Below, one piece after another: positions 52,161 through 60,909 of a stretch of DNA of 64,000 nt. Position numbers and translations under genes: made by a program. The stretch spans positions 186,001 through 250,000 of the forward strand of contig NZ_JAFKRH010000015.1 of assembly GCF_019038465.1 (NCBI RefSeq). Direction: 5' to 3'. How positions within the stretch are numbered: the first letter of the stretch is position 1; each line of letters begins with the position of its first letter. The notes beneath the pieces were generated by a model. The model saw only the letters and a list, made by a program, of their open reading frames with translations, was not told the DNA's origin and did not search any database. Source of the DNA: Synechococcus sp. CCY 0621. GTDB lineage: Bacteria; Cyanobacteriota; Cyanobacteriia; PCC-6307; Cyanobiaceae.

Positions 52161-53284
52161 TTCCATTCAACAAACCTTATCTTACCGGGCGAGAACTTCA
52201 TCACATCTCTGAAGCCCATGCTCGAGGTCAGCTTGCAGGCGATGGCCACTTCACCAAGAAGTGCAATACTTGGCTTGAGGAGCGAACAGGCTGTCATAAA
52301 GCACTGTTGACCCATTCATGCACTGCGGCTCTTGAGATGGCGGCGATTCTCGCTGACATCCAGCCTGGTGATGAGATCATCATGCCCTCATACACTTTCG
52401 TGTCTACGGCTAATGCTTTTGTGCTTCGAGGTGGTGTCCCTGTCTTTGTTGATATTCGCGAAGACACTCTCAACATTGATGAACGCCTGATTGAGCCCGC
52501 TATAACCTCCCGCACCAAGGCCATTGTTCCAGTTCATTATGCTGGTGTCGGCTGTGAAATGGATACGATTATGGCGATTGCCAGCAGGCATAACCTGCTG
52601 GTTATTGAGGATGCGGCCCAAGCTGTGATGGCCACCTATAAGGGGCGTCTGCTTGGCTCGATCGGTGACCTCGGCTGCTACTCCTTCCACGAAACAAAGA
52701 ACATTATATCTGGTGAGGGAGGTGCGCTCCTCATCAACAACCCTGCATTTGCTGAGCGTGCCGAAATCATTCGTGAGAAGGGTACCAACCGCACCCAGTT
52801 CTTTCGTGGACAGGTGGACAAATATACCTGGGTTGATATTGGATCCTCCTATCTTCCTGGTGAATTGATCGCAGCTTTCCTCTGGGCCCAAATGGAGGAG
52901 TCCGACTTGATCACTGCCAGTCGTCTAAAGATATGGAATGACTACCATGAGTCCTTCCAGGTTCTTGAGGAGGCAGGGCGTCTCCGTAGACCTGTCATCG
53001 CTGATGACTGTGTTCACAACGCCCATATGTACTACCTGCTCCTGGCTGACTTGGCAGAAAGGAGCGCATTTATTTCTTGCATGCTGAAGCGGGATATCAG
53101 GTGCGTGTTTCACTATGTTCCGCTCCACAATGCGAAGATGATGATTGCATCCCATCTGCCACCGGCCTTGCTCCCTGTGACAGAGTCGGTAGCAGCATGT
53201 CTTGTGAGGTTGCCTTTGTGGATTGGTCTCAATCATGATCTAGTTATTGAAGCAGTCCTTGATGTTTCCAATATATCGGGCTGA
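52157..53284 (+). CDS. wecE: WecE/RffA-type dTDP-4-amino-4,6-dideoxygalactose transaminase
   Basis: The 375-residue PLP enzyme starts IPFNKPYLTGRELHHI and has SCTAALEMAAILADIQPGDEI, MPSYTFVSTANAFVLRGG, the IEDAAQAVMATYKGRLLGSIG region and FHETKNIISGEGGAL with the PLP Lys. It transfers an amino group to dTDP-4-keto-6-deoxyglucose. The motif set is that of RffA/WecE rather than other DegT enzymes. With the WecD-like acetyltransferase upstream it would give dTDP-Fuc4NAc. Stop at 53284 ends the operon. Confidence 0.9.
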   Translation: MIPFNKPYLTGRELHHISEAHARGQLAGDGHFTKKCNTWLEERTGCHKALLTHSCTAALEMAAILADIQPGDEIIMPSYTFVSTANAFVLRGGVPVFVDIREDTLNIDERLIEPAITSRTKAIVPVHYAGVGCEMDTIMAIASRHNLLVIEDAAQAVMATYKGRLLGSIGDLGCYSFHETKNIISGEGGALLINNPAFAERAEIIREKGTNRTQFFRGQVDKYTWVDIGSSYLPGELIAAFLWAQMEESDLITASRLKIWNDYHESFQVLEEAGRLRRPVIADDCVHNAHMYYLLLADLAERSAFISCMLKRDIRCVFHYVPLHNAKMMIASHLPPALLPVTESVAACLVRLPLWIGLNHDLVIEAVLDVSNISG

Positions 53285-53720
53285 CTTCTTTCGTGAACAG
53301 TGCATTCATGGGTTGACTTGGTCCAGGCATTACTCTGTTTTCTTTTAGTACCCTTTTCATCATGGTAGAGAGAGCCACTGTTTGCATGCATTTCTGTTGT
53401 CGTCCTGACGCCACCCGGATTTTCGCCAGAGTCCTTGCCAGGGACATTTGAGTCTGCCCTTGCCGCGAGCTCGACATGGTTGATGTCTGCGGGTGGATTT
53501 GCTCTCCCCACCTTTTCATCAACAGATTGAGGTGGAGTGTGGTGCTAGGAGTTTGTTGCCCATAGAGCAGAAGCCCGCCTGTCACGGCGAATGCCGGCCC
53601 TGAGCGAACGCTGTGGCTCTGTTCTTCAGCTGAACGTGCCCATTGAGGCGGTCCTCCATCAGCTCTGGCCAGGGCGGCTGCCTGCCCTTCATCCCGTTGC
53701 GGTGACTACCAGGAAAGATG
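53285..53720. other. Intergenic region before the IS element
   Basis: About 430 bases between wecE and the left end of the IS. Overlapping minus-strand frames of about 90-110 codons occur, without a recognisable motif. A 12-base direct repeat (CCAGGAAAGATG at 53709-53720 and 53730-53741) straddles the left terminal repeat and may reflect insertion or slippage at the IS end. Confidence 0.5.
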
Positions 53721-53757
53721 CCCCCTCTGCCAGGAAAGATGACGCCCCTGCCGCTGA

Positions 53758-54899
53758 TCAAGCGGCCATGACCAACTTAGCTGGATCAATGGCGTTTTCT
53801 GGAAGCGGTTGATTGATCCAGACCACCCCCGGCTGACGCCAGCAGCGATTACCGCGGCTCCAGCGGCGGGGGTGTCGCTGGCGGGCCTGCTCGTAGACAC
53901 GGGCGCGGTGACGACAGAGTTCAATGGCCTGACCGCTCTGGCGCTGATCAGGCGTCACGAAACGGATGGAACTGTGGCGGTGCCTGTGGTTGTACCAGTC
54001 CACGAATGCACACGCCCAGCTGCAGGCCTCTTCCTGGCTGCGGAAGGGTCGCCTGGGGTAGTCCGGTCGGTACTTGACCGTGCGGAACAGCGACTCCGAG
54101 GAGGCATTGTCGTTGCTGACCCGTGGCCTGGAGAAGGATCTGAGGACCCCCAGCTCCTCCAGCCGGCTCTCCAGCGTGGCTGCCCGCATGGCATTGCCGT
54201 TGTCGGCATGGAGGATCAGCGGCTGGCGGCGGTCCTTGCAGATCCGCTCCCGCAGGCAGGCCCTGCCCACCAGATCAGCGGCGATCTGTGCGTCTTCCCG
54301 ATCCGCCACGTCCCAGGCCACGATCTTGTGGCTCCAGACGTCGATCACCAGGTACAGGTACAGCCACACCCCCCGAATGCTGGTGGGCAGGTAGGTGATG
54401 TCCCAGCTCCAGAGCTGATTCGGCCCCATGGCCTGCAGCCGTGGCACCGGTCTTGGCGCCTGGGGCGGACGCGCCCTCCCGCGGCGGTGGGCCTGGCCGT
54501 GGGTGCCCGGTGTCAACTACGTAGGCGGCCGCCTACTAATTGTCGCCGGACACCGCGGGCATGAAGCACCCGGTAGAAGCTCCGCTCCGAGCCGATGTAG
54601 AGCACCCGATCCGCCAGGACCGGCACGATCTGGCCCGGTGGCAACGCCGCAAATTCCGGCTGGTTGCAGGTCAGCAGGATCCGCTGGCGCTCATCATCGG
54701 AAAGCCGGTGAGACACCAGACTTGGACTCCCTTTACGGCGATCCAGTCCGTCCCCTACACCGGCGAACTGCTGCCGCCAGCGCTGCAGCGTGGTGAGCCC
54801 CACGCCAAGCAGAGCGGCGAGTGCACGGGCCCGTGCACCGGCAGCCATCGCCGCATCGAGGATCTCCAGGGCCTTGCGGCGATCGGCAGGAGATGTCAA
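53758..54899 (-). pseudogene. IS3 orfB transposase, interrupted
   Basis: The N-terminal part (54899 to about 54513) has LALLGVGLTTLQRWRQQF-like helix-turn-helix and LPPGQIVPVLADR, YIGSERSFYRVLHA. After a frame change it continues HGQAHRRGRARPP and the integrase core: LWSWDITYLPTSIRG (first Asp), ILHADNGNAM (second Asp), NDNASSESLFRTVKYRPD (Glu) and DWYNHRHRHSSIRFVTPDQR. The two halves are in different frames because of the insert at 54511-54552. The TTG start overlaps the orfA stop. Confidence 0.85.
54511..54552. repeat. 42-bp palindromic insert within orfB
   Basis: The sequence runs TGTCAACTAC at the left to TGTCGCCGGACA at the right. It has a perfect 16-bp palindrome at its centre (54521-54536, GTAGGCGGCCGCCTAC) and TGTC...GACA at the ends. 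It falls exactly where orfB should continue from LHA to HGQAH and destroys the frame. It may be a tiny mobile palindromic repeat or abutted ends of another IS. Confidence 0.6.
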
Positions 54900-55401
54900 T
54901 CCCCCGCGTCCTCTCCCCAGTAGGCCTGGATCTTTTTTGAGGCGATCAGCAGCGCCGCGCCTCTGCCAGGGCCTTGTCCTTTCGGCGGAGCTCCTGTTGC
55001 AGCCGCTTGATCTCTCGCTGATCGGCCTGGTGGCGCCTCTCGAGGTCCTTCTGCTCGGCCATCGTCAGCAGCGGCTGTGCATTGGCATCCTGGGCCGCCT
55101 GCCGCCAACGGTCCACCTGCTTGGGGAACAGGCCCCGCTCCCGGCAGTAGGAACCCAGTTCGGTGCTGTTCAGGCCGGCGGTCTCCAGCACCACCGTGAA
55201 CTTGTCGGCCGGGCCCCAACCCTCAGGGTCCTTCTGAGTGGCGGGCACCACCTCCCCCTGCAGCCGCCAGGCCTTCCTCCACTTGTAGAGGGTGATCACG
55301 TGGATGCCCAGCTCTTGGGCAATCTCCGCCATGCTCTGGCGGTGAGGCGGGCTCATCCGCCGGCGGACATCAGCCTTGACGGCCTCGCTGTAGGGACGCA
55401 T
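54896..55401 (-). pseudogene. IS3 orfA, one-base frameshift near the 3' end
   Basis: The protein begins MRPYSEAVKADVRRRM and has a helix-turn-helix (SMAEIAQELGIHVITLYKWR) and a leucine-zipper-like region (KDLERRHQADQREIKRLQQE). The frame stops early after KDKALAEARRC. The expected ending AALLIASKKIQAYWGEDAGD lies in another frame, indicating a single-base indel at about 54952-54962. The true stop overlaps the orfB start. Confidence 0.85.
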
Positions 55402-55557
55402 TGATCGATTCCATCAGGCCCCCTGGTGGTCGGAATGGTCGGGATGGAGAGCCTTCAACGTTCCTGGCAGAGGGGGACCTTGTTCTCAGTCGAACTAGCC
55501 AGGTCGCACGAATGAGTGAAGCCGTCAATGTGGGCAAACTCCCGTCTGTGCTTGCGC

Positions 55558-56607
55558 TCATTGCTCAGCTGCTTGGAGGTCAAGAACTTGGTCGGCTAGA
55601 CTGTTAGCCAATGCACTTCGACCCGCTTGATTCAGGTGCTCTGTTGGATCATTGTCATGAAAAAAGTAATCAGAAGTTAAGAGAGTGCTGTAATCGAGAA
55701 GTCTGGTGCTATCGAGACTGGTGTGTTGGTCAATGCAGTTGGTGATGACCCTGATATTTTCGCGTACGATCGCTTCAAACTCGCTGCCGACATGCCTTAA
55801 GCCTGCACAGTAGTTTATGGGTGTAATGTAGAGCAAGATCTTGATTCCCATGTCGGCGAGTTGATTGATTATCTCAGTCAGTACTCCTAGTTTAGGATGG
55901 CTGCAATCAAGGGGATGTGTATAATGAAAAATGTAGATATGTCGCCACCTGCAATTCTTTTCTGTTTCGTCCTGAGGGTTGGACGCTATGACCTCGCGGA
56001 ACTGGCCAATTTGGCTGAACTCACTTAGTGGGTACTCCACAACTCTGTTGGCATAGGAGTCGATTGCATCTACAAGCTTGTTCTGATCCGCTTTTTCTAA
56101 GACTGGAGACCCTCTGTGAGGTTCTGCAAGGTACGACTTGATGGCGGCTATCTCGGGCTCTAGTCTCCAGAGGGGATTCAGATCCCACTGTGGTGAAAAA
56201 CTTCTCAGGTTGATTGGCAAAACTAGCATCTTCGGTTGTAGCCGAAGGGTGCTTAGAATCTGCACAAATCCAAGGAATACTTGCATGTGATAGGCAGATC
56301 CTGAAATTGACGCTACAGATAGCTTGTCGTGCAAGCAGTCTGCAAGCATCTTGCCGAGGGTTCTTGCATCTGAATCATGCTTGGAGGTCCGCTCAACTAC
56401 TGAATCCCCGAGATAGAGTACATTCGGTGCAGTCTCTTCTGAGCTGAACAGTTCAAGAAGCCTGGTAAGATCGGTATAGCGGGACTCTTCTTTGGCTGTG
56501 ACAGGCAAGTCGACATCTCTGGGCCGAGCGTCGATTGCTGGCCTATTCCTGAATTTGGCGAATGCAGCCTTGAGGAGATTTTGGGCAACACGCCTAATCG
56601 ACATCAT
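55558..56607 (-). CDS. SGNH/GDSL-like hydrolase domain protein
   Basis: The 349-residue protein has a likely SGNH fold: NVLYLGDSVVERTSK (block I GDS, about residue 70), LVLPINLRSFSPQWDLNP (block III-like Asn) and a C-terminal FFHDNDPTEHLNQAGRS with Asp and His three residues apart as in block V. Such proteins de-acetylate or acylate polysaccharides. No membrane helix or signal peptide is obvious. It lies alone on the minus strand between IS debris. Function in glycan modification is inferred from motif and location. Confidence 0.7.
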   Translation of the reverse strand: MMSIRRVAQNLLKAAFAKFRNRPAIDARPRDVDLPVTAKEESRYTDLTRLLELFSSEETAPNVLYLGDSVVERTSKHDSDARTLGKMLADCLHDKLSVASISGSAYHMQVFLGFVQILSTLRLQPKMLVLPINLRSFSPQWDLNPLWRLEPEIAAIKSYLAEPHRGSPVLEKADQNKLVDAIDSYANRVVEYPLSEFSQIGQFREVIASNPQDETEKNCRWRHIYIFHYTHPLDCSHPKLGVLTEIINQLADMGIKILLYITPINYCAGLRHVGSEFEAIVRENIRVITNCIDQHTSLDSTRLLDYSTLLTSDYFFHDNDPTEHLNQAGRSALANSLADQVLDLQAAEQ

Positions 56608-57808
56608 GACGCCTCATCTGCCATTCAGGCCAGCTCCTTGCGTTTGTTGCGGTATAGGCATTGGAACCAGTGTGATGCCTGGTGTGGCGACGTTGCATCG
56701 GTGCTTAAGGACCATTCTCGAACTTGACTTGGAATTGCCGCGCAACTGTTAGGTGTCCTTTACGTGCCTCTACTTATCCTGTGATCATGCCATCCAGCCA
56801 GCACTGATCGAACTCTAAGTGATACTACTCTGGGCTTTCTCCGGTTCCGTGGACAGGTCGCTAAGGGGCAACCGATGGCCACCCCCACCAAGGTTAGACG
56901 CTGGATTCCTCTCCAGCAGAGGCAGCGGGCTGTTCACCTTCGCCTGCAGGAGGGGCTGAACTGCAACACCGTGGCTAAGTGTTTGGGCCCGCCTTTCAGC
57001 TGCATGCTCCTCTGGGTATAGTAGCCCCACGTTGATCATGCTCAGGATGTGCTCAGTGCAGCTGAGCTTGGGTCCTGAACCCTCTTAACAATGTCAGCAG
57101 GAATTGAGGAAGGAGAAGGCATCTTTATGGCTGATGGCACCCCTCGTTGCCACAGAGCCTCGCAATGGTTTCGCCTGATCGATGAGCGTCGATGCCGTCA
57201 CTTCGTCTCCTCAATCTTCCAGCAGCTGTGCTGGCGCCTCAGTGGCTTCGACGCCTTTGGGCAGTGCCAGGATTCTCCCGTACGGCGGGTGATCCAGATC
57301 GGTTCTGATCCGCGCTGAGATCCAGCGGGGTTCAAGCAGCAGCGTGGCTTCCATGGCGGTCCGCGTGTGACCCTTGGCCGGGGGAGCTCAGCCCAGAAGC
57401 TTGGTCGTCACCGTGTCGCCTGGCCCTTCCAGTGTGCTCAGCACAGTGGCAGAACCTGCAAGCCATTGCGGACCTGTACTCGGCTCCAATGATGCCCGGC
57501 GCTACCTGGCCGATTGGATCAACCTGTTCAGTTTGAGTGTTGTCGGTTGGATGCAGTATCGAGCCATGGCTGCTTCTCTGCTGATCGAGGCTCCTAGCCG
57601 ATCCCTCGTTCACCGCCAGGTCCATCCGGATCATCTGGGGAGTCAATACTTATCGACTGACTCTCGCCAGCTACTGGTGGAGAACAAGGTCAGCTGCAGC
57701 TTGAACTTGCTTTCTGGACCGAGTGCTACGACACGCGCCAGTGGCAGCACTCGACCATGGTCACTGCACTAGGCAAGTGAATGGCATGTCCAACTCTTAC
57801 TTGTTCGA
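56608..57808. other. IS debris between the SGNH gene and fkbM
   Basis: About 1.2 kb with no intact gene. The plus-strand frame at 56875-57021 reads RRWIPLQQRQRAVHLRLQEG and looks like a transposase helix-turn-helix remnant (weak). The part 57497-57772 is a decayed IS3 orfB. Other frames are short and unsupported. The SGNH gene must have its promoter in the first 100 bases of this stretch. Confidence 0.5.
57497..57772 (+). pseudogene. Decayed IS3-family orfB (integrase core fragment)
   Basis: The frame reads YLADWINLFSLSVVGW, then VHPDHLGSQYLSTDSRQLLV and CSLN. These correspond to the YLAxVIDLFSRxVVGW and HSDRGSQYxSxxFRxLL blocks of IS3 integrases. The catalytic HSD is altered to HPD. A shifted frame continues with ECYDTRQW, as in the ECYDNA block. 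No start, no complete DDE triad and no ends were found. Confidence 0.7.
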
Positions 57809-58609
57809 CTACTTTGCCGAGTAGCTACGTCGATTCCATGTGGGATGGTCCGACCGTATAAAGATCATGTGAAATTGCCAAAATGCTAAGTCCCCAGGTC
57901 GGAACAAGAGATCGCACATGTCAATGCAGCGAAAGCCAATTGACTTCATGTGCAGTGACATCTCGTCGAATGTTAGGTTCTTGCCATCGACAAAGTTTAA
58001 TTTAAAATTGTAGCACTCCATCATGATTAAGTTGGTTTGTTTCAGCGTCTCGGTGGCACCCTTCAGCACATCAAGCTCAACTCCATGGGTGTCAAACTTG
58101 AGGAAATATGGGCCTGGCATTGCGAACTCATTGACCAGTGTGTCGATTCTGCGAATGGGAGTTCGGTGGGTGTTTGCGCCGCTGCCGTCGCCAGTTCCAA
58201 GGGCTCCACCAGTATCGTTGCTCTTCTGAAACATGCCTTCGATGTCCTCACTCCCGGCGCCACAAACAACATGCTTAATACCGGGATAGCTTTTGGAGAG
58301 TTCCTTCCAAGTGGGTTCAAACCTTTCATCCATATCAATTAGCAAGGCCACGAGATGGCTCCAATGATTTCTGAAGAAACCTATGTCATCACCCTTCCCA
58401 GCACCAATATTGATCAGGCTATTGACCTCGATTTGACGGGCGTCCATTCGCTTGAATGCTGCCCCTATGTCCGAGCTTCTGTAAAGCTGATTGTCCGTCA
58501 TCCTTGCATACCGATTGAGATCCTTGTCGAGTAGCCCAAGCATCATCCTAACTCTTGAAATGTGGGTCGTGTACTTTGCTGATCTGAGAGGCTGAACTGG
58601 GCTTAACAT
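57809..58609 (-). CDS. FkbM-family methyltransferase
   Basis: The 266-residue protein has a SAM-binding region (VNSLINIGAGKGDDIGFFRN), VALLIDMDERF, then the FkbM signature FLKFDTHGVELDVLKGATETL and LIMMECYNFKL. FkbM enzymes O-methylate sugars or small molecules and are frequent in polysaccharide clusters. It is the last gene of the minus-strand operon; its start lies 11 bases after the preceding stop, within a 24-bp inverted repeat. Confidence 0.88.
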   Translation of the reverse strand: MLSPVQPLRSAKYTTHISRVRMMLGLLDKDLNRYARMTDNQLYRSSDIGAAFKRMDARQIEVNSLINIGAGKGDDIGFFRNHWSHLVALLIDMDERFEPTWKELSKSYPGIKHVVCGAGSEDIEGMFQKSNDTGGALGTGDGSGANTHRTPIRRIDTLVNEFAMPGPYFLKFDTHGVELDVLKGATETLKQTNLIMMECYNFKLNFVDGKNLTFDEMSLHMKSIGFRCIDMCDLLFRPGDLAFWQFHMIFIRSDHPTWNRRSYSAK

Positions 58610-58625
58610 GTTTCAACATGTTAAG
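58602..58625. repeat. 24-bp inverted repeat over the fkbM start codon
   Basis: CTTAACATGTT, a 2-base spacer (TC on the plus strand) and AACATGTTAAG form perfect 11-bp arms. The repeat covers both the stop of the GT2-GT4 gene and the ATG of fkbM. In the mRNA it would fold into a hairpin that hides the start. It may govern coupling, or act as an attenuator. Confidence 0.7.
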
Positions 58626-60909
58626 CGAACATTCGCTGTAGCTGCACTTTTTCGCTATCTGAAAGTGAGCGTTTCGCTACATATCGATAAAGTAACCGAA
58701 ATGAACTTGTGGCCTGTTCCCAAGAAAAGTCCTTTGCTCGTTGTTTGCCCCATTGAGCCAGTTCTCGTCTTAGGTTTTCATCTAACCAGATTGATGTTAA
58801 CTTAGCGGCTATGTCGTCGACTGAGTATGGATCGAACATCAACGCAGCCTTTCCGACTACTTCGGGGATGCAGGAGACGTTTGAGCAGGTGATGGGCACC
58901 CCCCGATCCATGGCTTCCAGCAATGGAATCCCCAGCCCCTCAAAAAGGGATGGGAAAAGTAGAAGCCGTGCACTGGACAGATAGAGTTGGATCTCTGACT
59001 CTGATAGATATCCAATACAGTAGATCTGATCACTGATATCATAGTGTTGAGCAAGAGCTTCAAGGTGGCCTTCTCGGCCTTTCACCGCTCGCCCAGTGCA
59101 GACGACTGGAATGCGAAGCCCAGAATCCTTTTTGATCTTTGCCAAGGCAGCGAAGAGTCGCTCATGGTTTTTGTGTGGCCATGGTTTGGCAGGATAGATG
59201 GCATAGCTCCCTGCTTCTATGGGCATCTTCTCTGCTTGTGAAACTTTCTGATTCCAGGCTACTGGCGTTTCGCAGGGTGGTTCAACTCCACGATAGATGA
59301 CAGCGATCTTGGAGGCAGGGATTTGGAAATAGCGTGCAATATCATACTTTGTACTCCTTGTTGCCGTCACGACCACTGCTGCTTTCTTACAGGCTTCCGA
59401 ATAGTGCCTGTTTCTGAACAAGATCTCCTCTTTTGCAAACAGCTCCGGCAAGTGGATGTGTTGAAGATCCCAAGGCTCAAAGATAAATGGTAAGGACGTT
59501 GGATAGAAACGTTGGTAAGGGAAATGTATCAGTTCAATCCCGTTTAACCTGAATATCTTATCAAGTCCCGTGACGCCAGTGTGATCTTTCGCAGAAGCCA
59601 TGCGCAAGGATTGCTTAACATCCCGCAGATATCGAAGCAGTTGATGAGGCCATCCGAAAATAGAACCAGAGGCGTACCGTATCGGACGCCAAGCAACTAT
59701 CGACTGGGACGATGATATATGTGACTCTAACCATGCCGATTCTCCGCCAGGACCAATTAGGAACTGGGAGTCCCCTGGTTCATTCTGCAATGCAAGGCCA
59801 CGAATCAACTGAAGCAGATTGGTTTCGATCCCTCCCGCACTTCCTTCAAGAAGCTGTGCGTTGATTGCAACTCTTACCCCTGCTGTTGGAATCGTCTTGA
59901 TGGCGAGATTCTGTGCTTGCACATCTTCCGGATCACTCTCAAGTTTCTTCGTAGGCATACTCACAGACGATCCAAGTATAGTCTGCCTTTGCAAGGATTG
60001 TCGTAAATGGTATGCTTTGCCAGTACAAAGTATTGGATCGTAGGGACTGATGTAGTGGCAGGTAAGAATGTTGTTGATATCTCTCAGCAGGCCTTTTAGT
60101 CCTTGGTTGTTTCGCATGCCAGGAGCATGCTTGAGCAGCCGCCCTACATTGCGATACAGTCGCTTGAGGCGACGACTTTTGGGTTTTGTTTGATTCTTCG
60201 CAAAGGTCTTGCTATAGAGACTCTGGTAATCTTCTTGCTTTTGTAGCTGCCTTTCTAGTTGCGTGTCTGTTCCCCAATCGCGCCAATGTTGGAGTGCGAT
60301 GTTGCGTGTATAGACAATATCTCGACCGCTGAAGAGCATCCTCGCCGTAAGGTCAGGATCAATTCCATAGTCCATGAAAGCTTCGCTGAATCCTCCGAGC
60401 TCTTGTAGAAGCTTTGTACGAAGAAGACCTTGGTTTACATTGAGAATCCCGCAGGTCGAAATGCCACCGATATATGGTTCACTGGCGAACGGGCCTTGCA
60501 TATCACGGACCTTGAGGCCAACCATTCCAATCTTGGTGTCTTGCTCAAGGATGTTGACTGCAGTGGCGAGACCGTCGTTGACAACGATATTATCGTCGCT
60601 CAGCCAACATGTGTATGGAGTTGTGATCTTCGAAAAAATTTCATTGTAGGCTTTGGCTTGGCCAATCTTCTGCGGATGAAAGATGCACGTAACTTCCTGC
60701 GGATTCAGGCTCTGAAGATATTCAACCGTTCCGTCCTCTGATCCAGCATCCGAAATATAAATCCGAGTACTGATAGACGACTCGCGGATTGACTGAATAC
60801 ACGCATGAAGAAGTGATAGTCGGTTGTAGGAACCAATGACGACGGATAGCAAGGCTGTCTGGTTTGAAATCGGCATCCTTTGATCAGATCCGTCTGTAGA
60901 TGGTTTCAA
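58621..60909 (-). CDS. Bifunctional GT2-GT4 glycosyltransferase
   Basis: The 762-residue protein fuses two enzymes. Residues about 17-260 are GT2: LLSVVIGSYNRLSLLHACI, DAGSEDGTVEYL and the donor site TCWLSDDNIVVNDG. Residues about 345-755 are GT4: VRVAINAQLLEGSAGGIETN, AIYPAKPWPHKNHERLFAAL, the EGLGIPLLEAMDRGVP motif and SCIPEVVGKAALMFDP. Fusion suggests two successive sugar additions. Its start overlaps the upstream KpsS-like gene by 26 bases. Confidence 0.9.
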   Translation of the reverse strand: MKPSTDGSDQRMPISNQTALLSVVIGSYNRLSLLHACIQSIRESSISTRIYISDAGSEDGTVEYLQSLNPQEVTCIFHPQKIGQAKAYNEIFSKITTPYTCWLSDDNIVVNDGLATAVNILEQDTKIGMVGLKVRDMQGPFASEPYIGGISTCGILNVNQGLLRTKLLQELGGFSEAFMDYGIDPDLTARMLFSGRDIVYTRNIALQHWRDWGTDTQLERQLQKQEDYQSLYSKTFAKNQTKPKSRRLKRLYRNVGRLLKHAPGMRNNQGLKGLLRDINNILTCHYISPYDPILCTGKAYHLRQSLQRQTILGSSVSMPTKKLESDPEDVQAQNLAIKTIPTAGVRVAINAQLLEGSAGGIETNLLQLIRGLALQNEPGDSQFLIGPGGESAWLESHISSSQSIVAWRPIRYASGSIFGWPHQLLRYLRDVKQSLRMASAKDHTGVTGLDKIFRLNGIELIHFPYQRFYPTSLPFIFEPWDLQHIHLPELFAKEEILFRNRHYSEACKKAAVVVTATRSTKYDIARYFQIPASKIAVIYRGVEPPCETPVAWNQKVSQAEKMPIEAGSYAIYPAKPWPHKNHERLFAALAKIKKDSGLRIPVVCTGRAVKGREGHLEALAQHYDISDQIYCIGYLSESEIQLYLSSARLLLFPSLFEGLGIPLLEAMDRGVPITCSNVSCIPEVVGKAALMFDPYSVDDIAAKLTSIWLDENLRRELAQWGKQRAKDFSWEQATSSFRLLYRYVAKRSLSDSEKVQLQRMFA

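Larger units (their letters stand above)
53721..55476 (-). mobile_element. IS3-family insertion sequence, frameshifted
   Basis: A 1756-bp element bounded by perfect 16-bp inverted repeats, CCCCCTCTGCCAGGAA at 53721-53736 and its complement at 55461-55476. It carries orfA (HTH) and orfB (rve/DDE integrase) on the minus strand in the usual order. Both have lost frame: a one-base change near the orfA end and a 42-base palindromic insert in orfB. A6G, the slippery heptamer used for programmed -1 frameshifting, is retained at 54932-54938. The element is therefore probably inactive unless supplied in trans. Confidence 0.85.

Noticed and set aside
53285-53590. Minus-strand ORFs of 92 and 113 codons
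   Set aside because: They overlap in different frames, lack motifs, and lie in an IS-flanking region.
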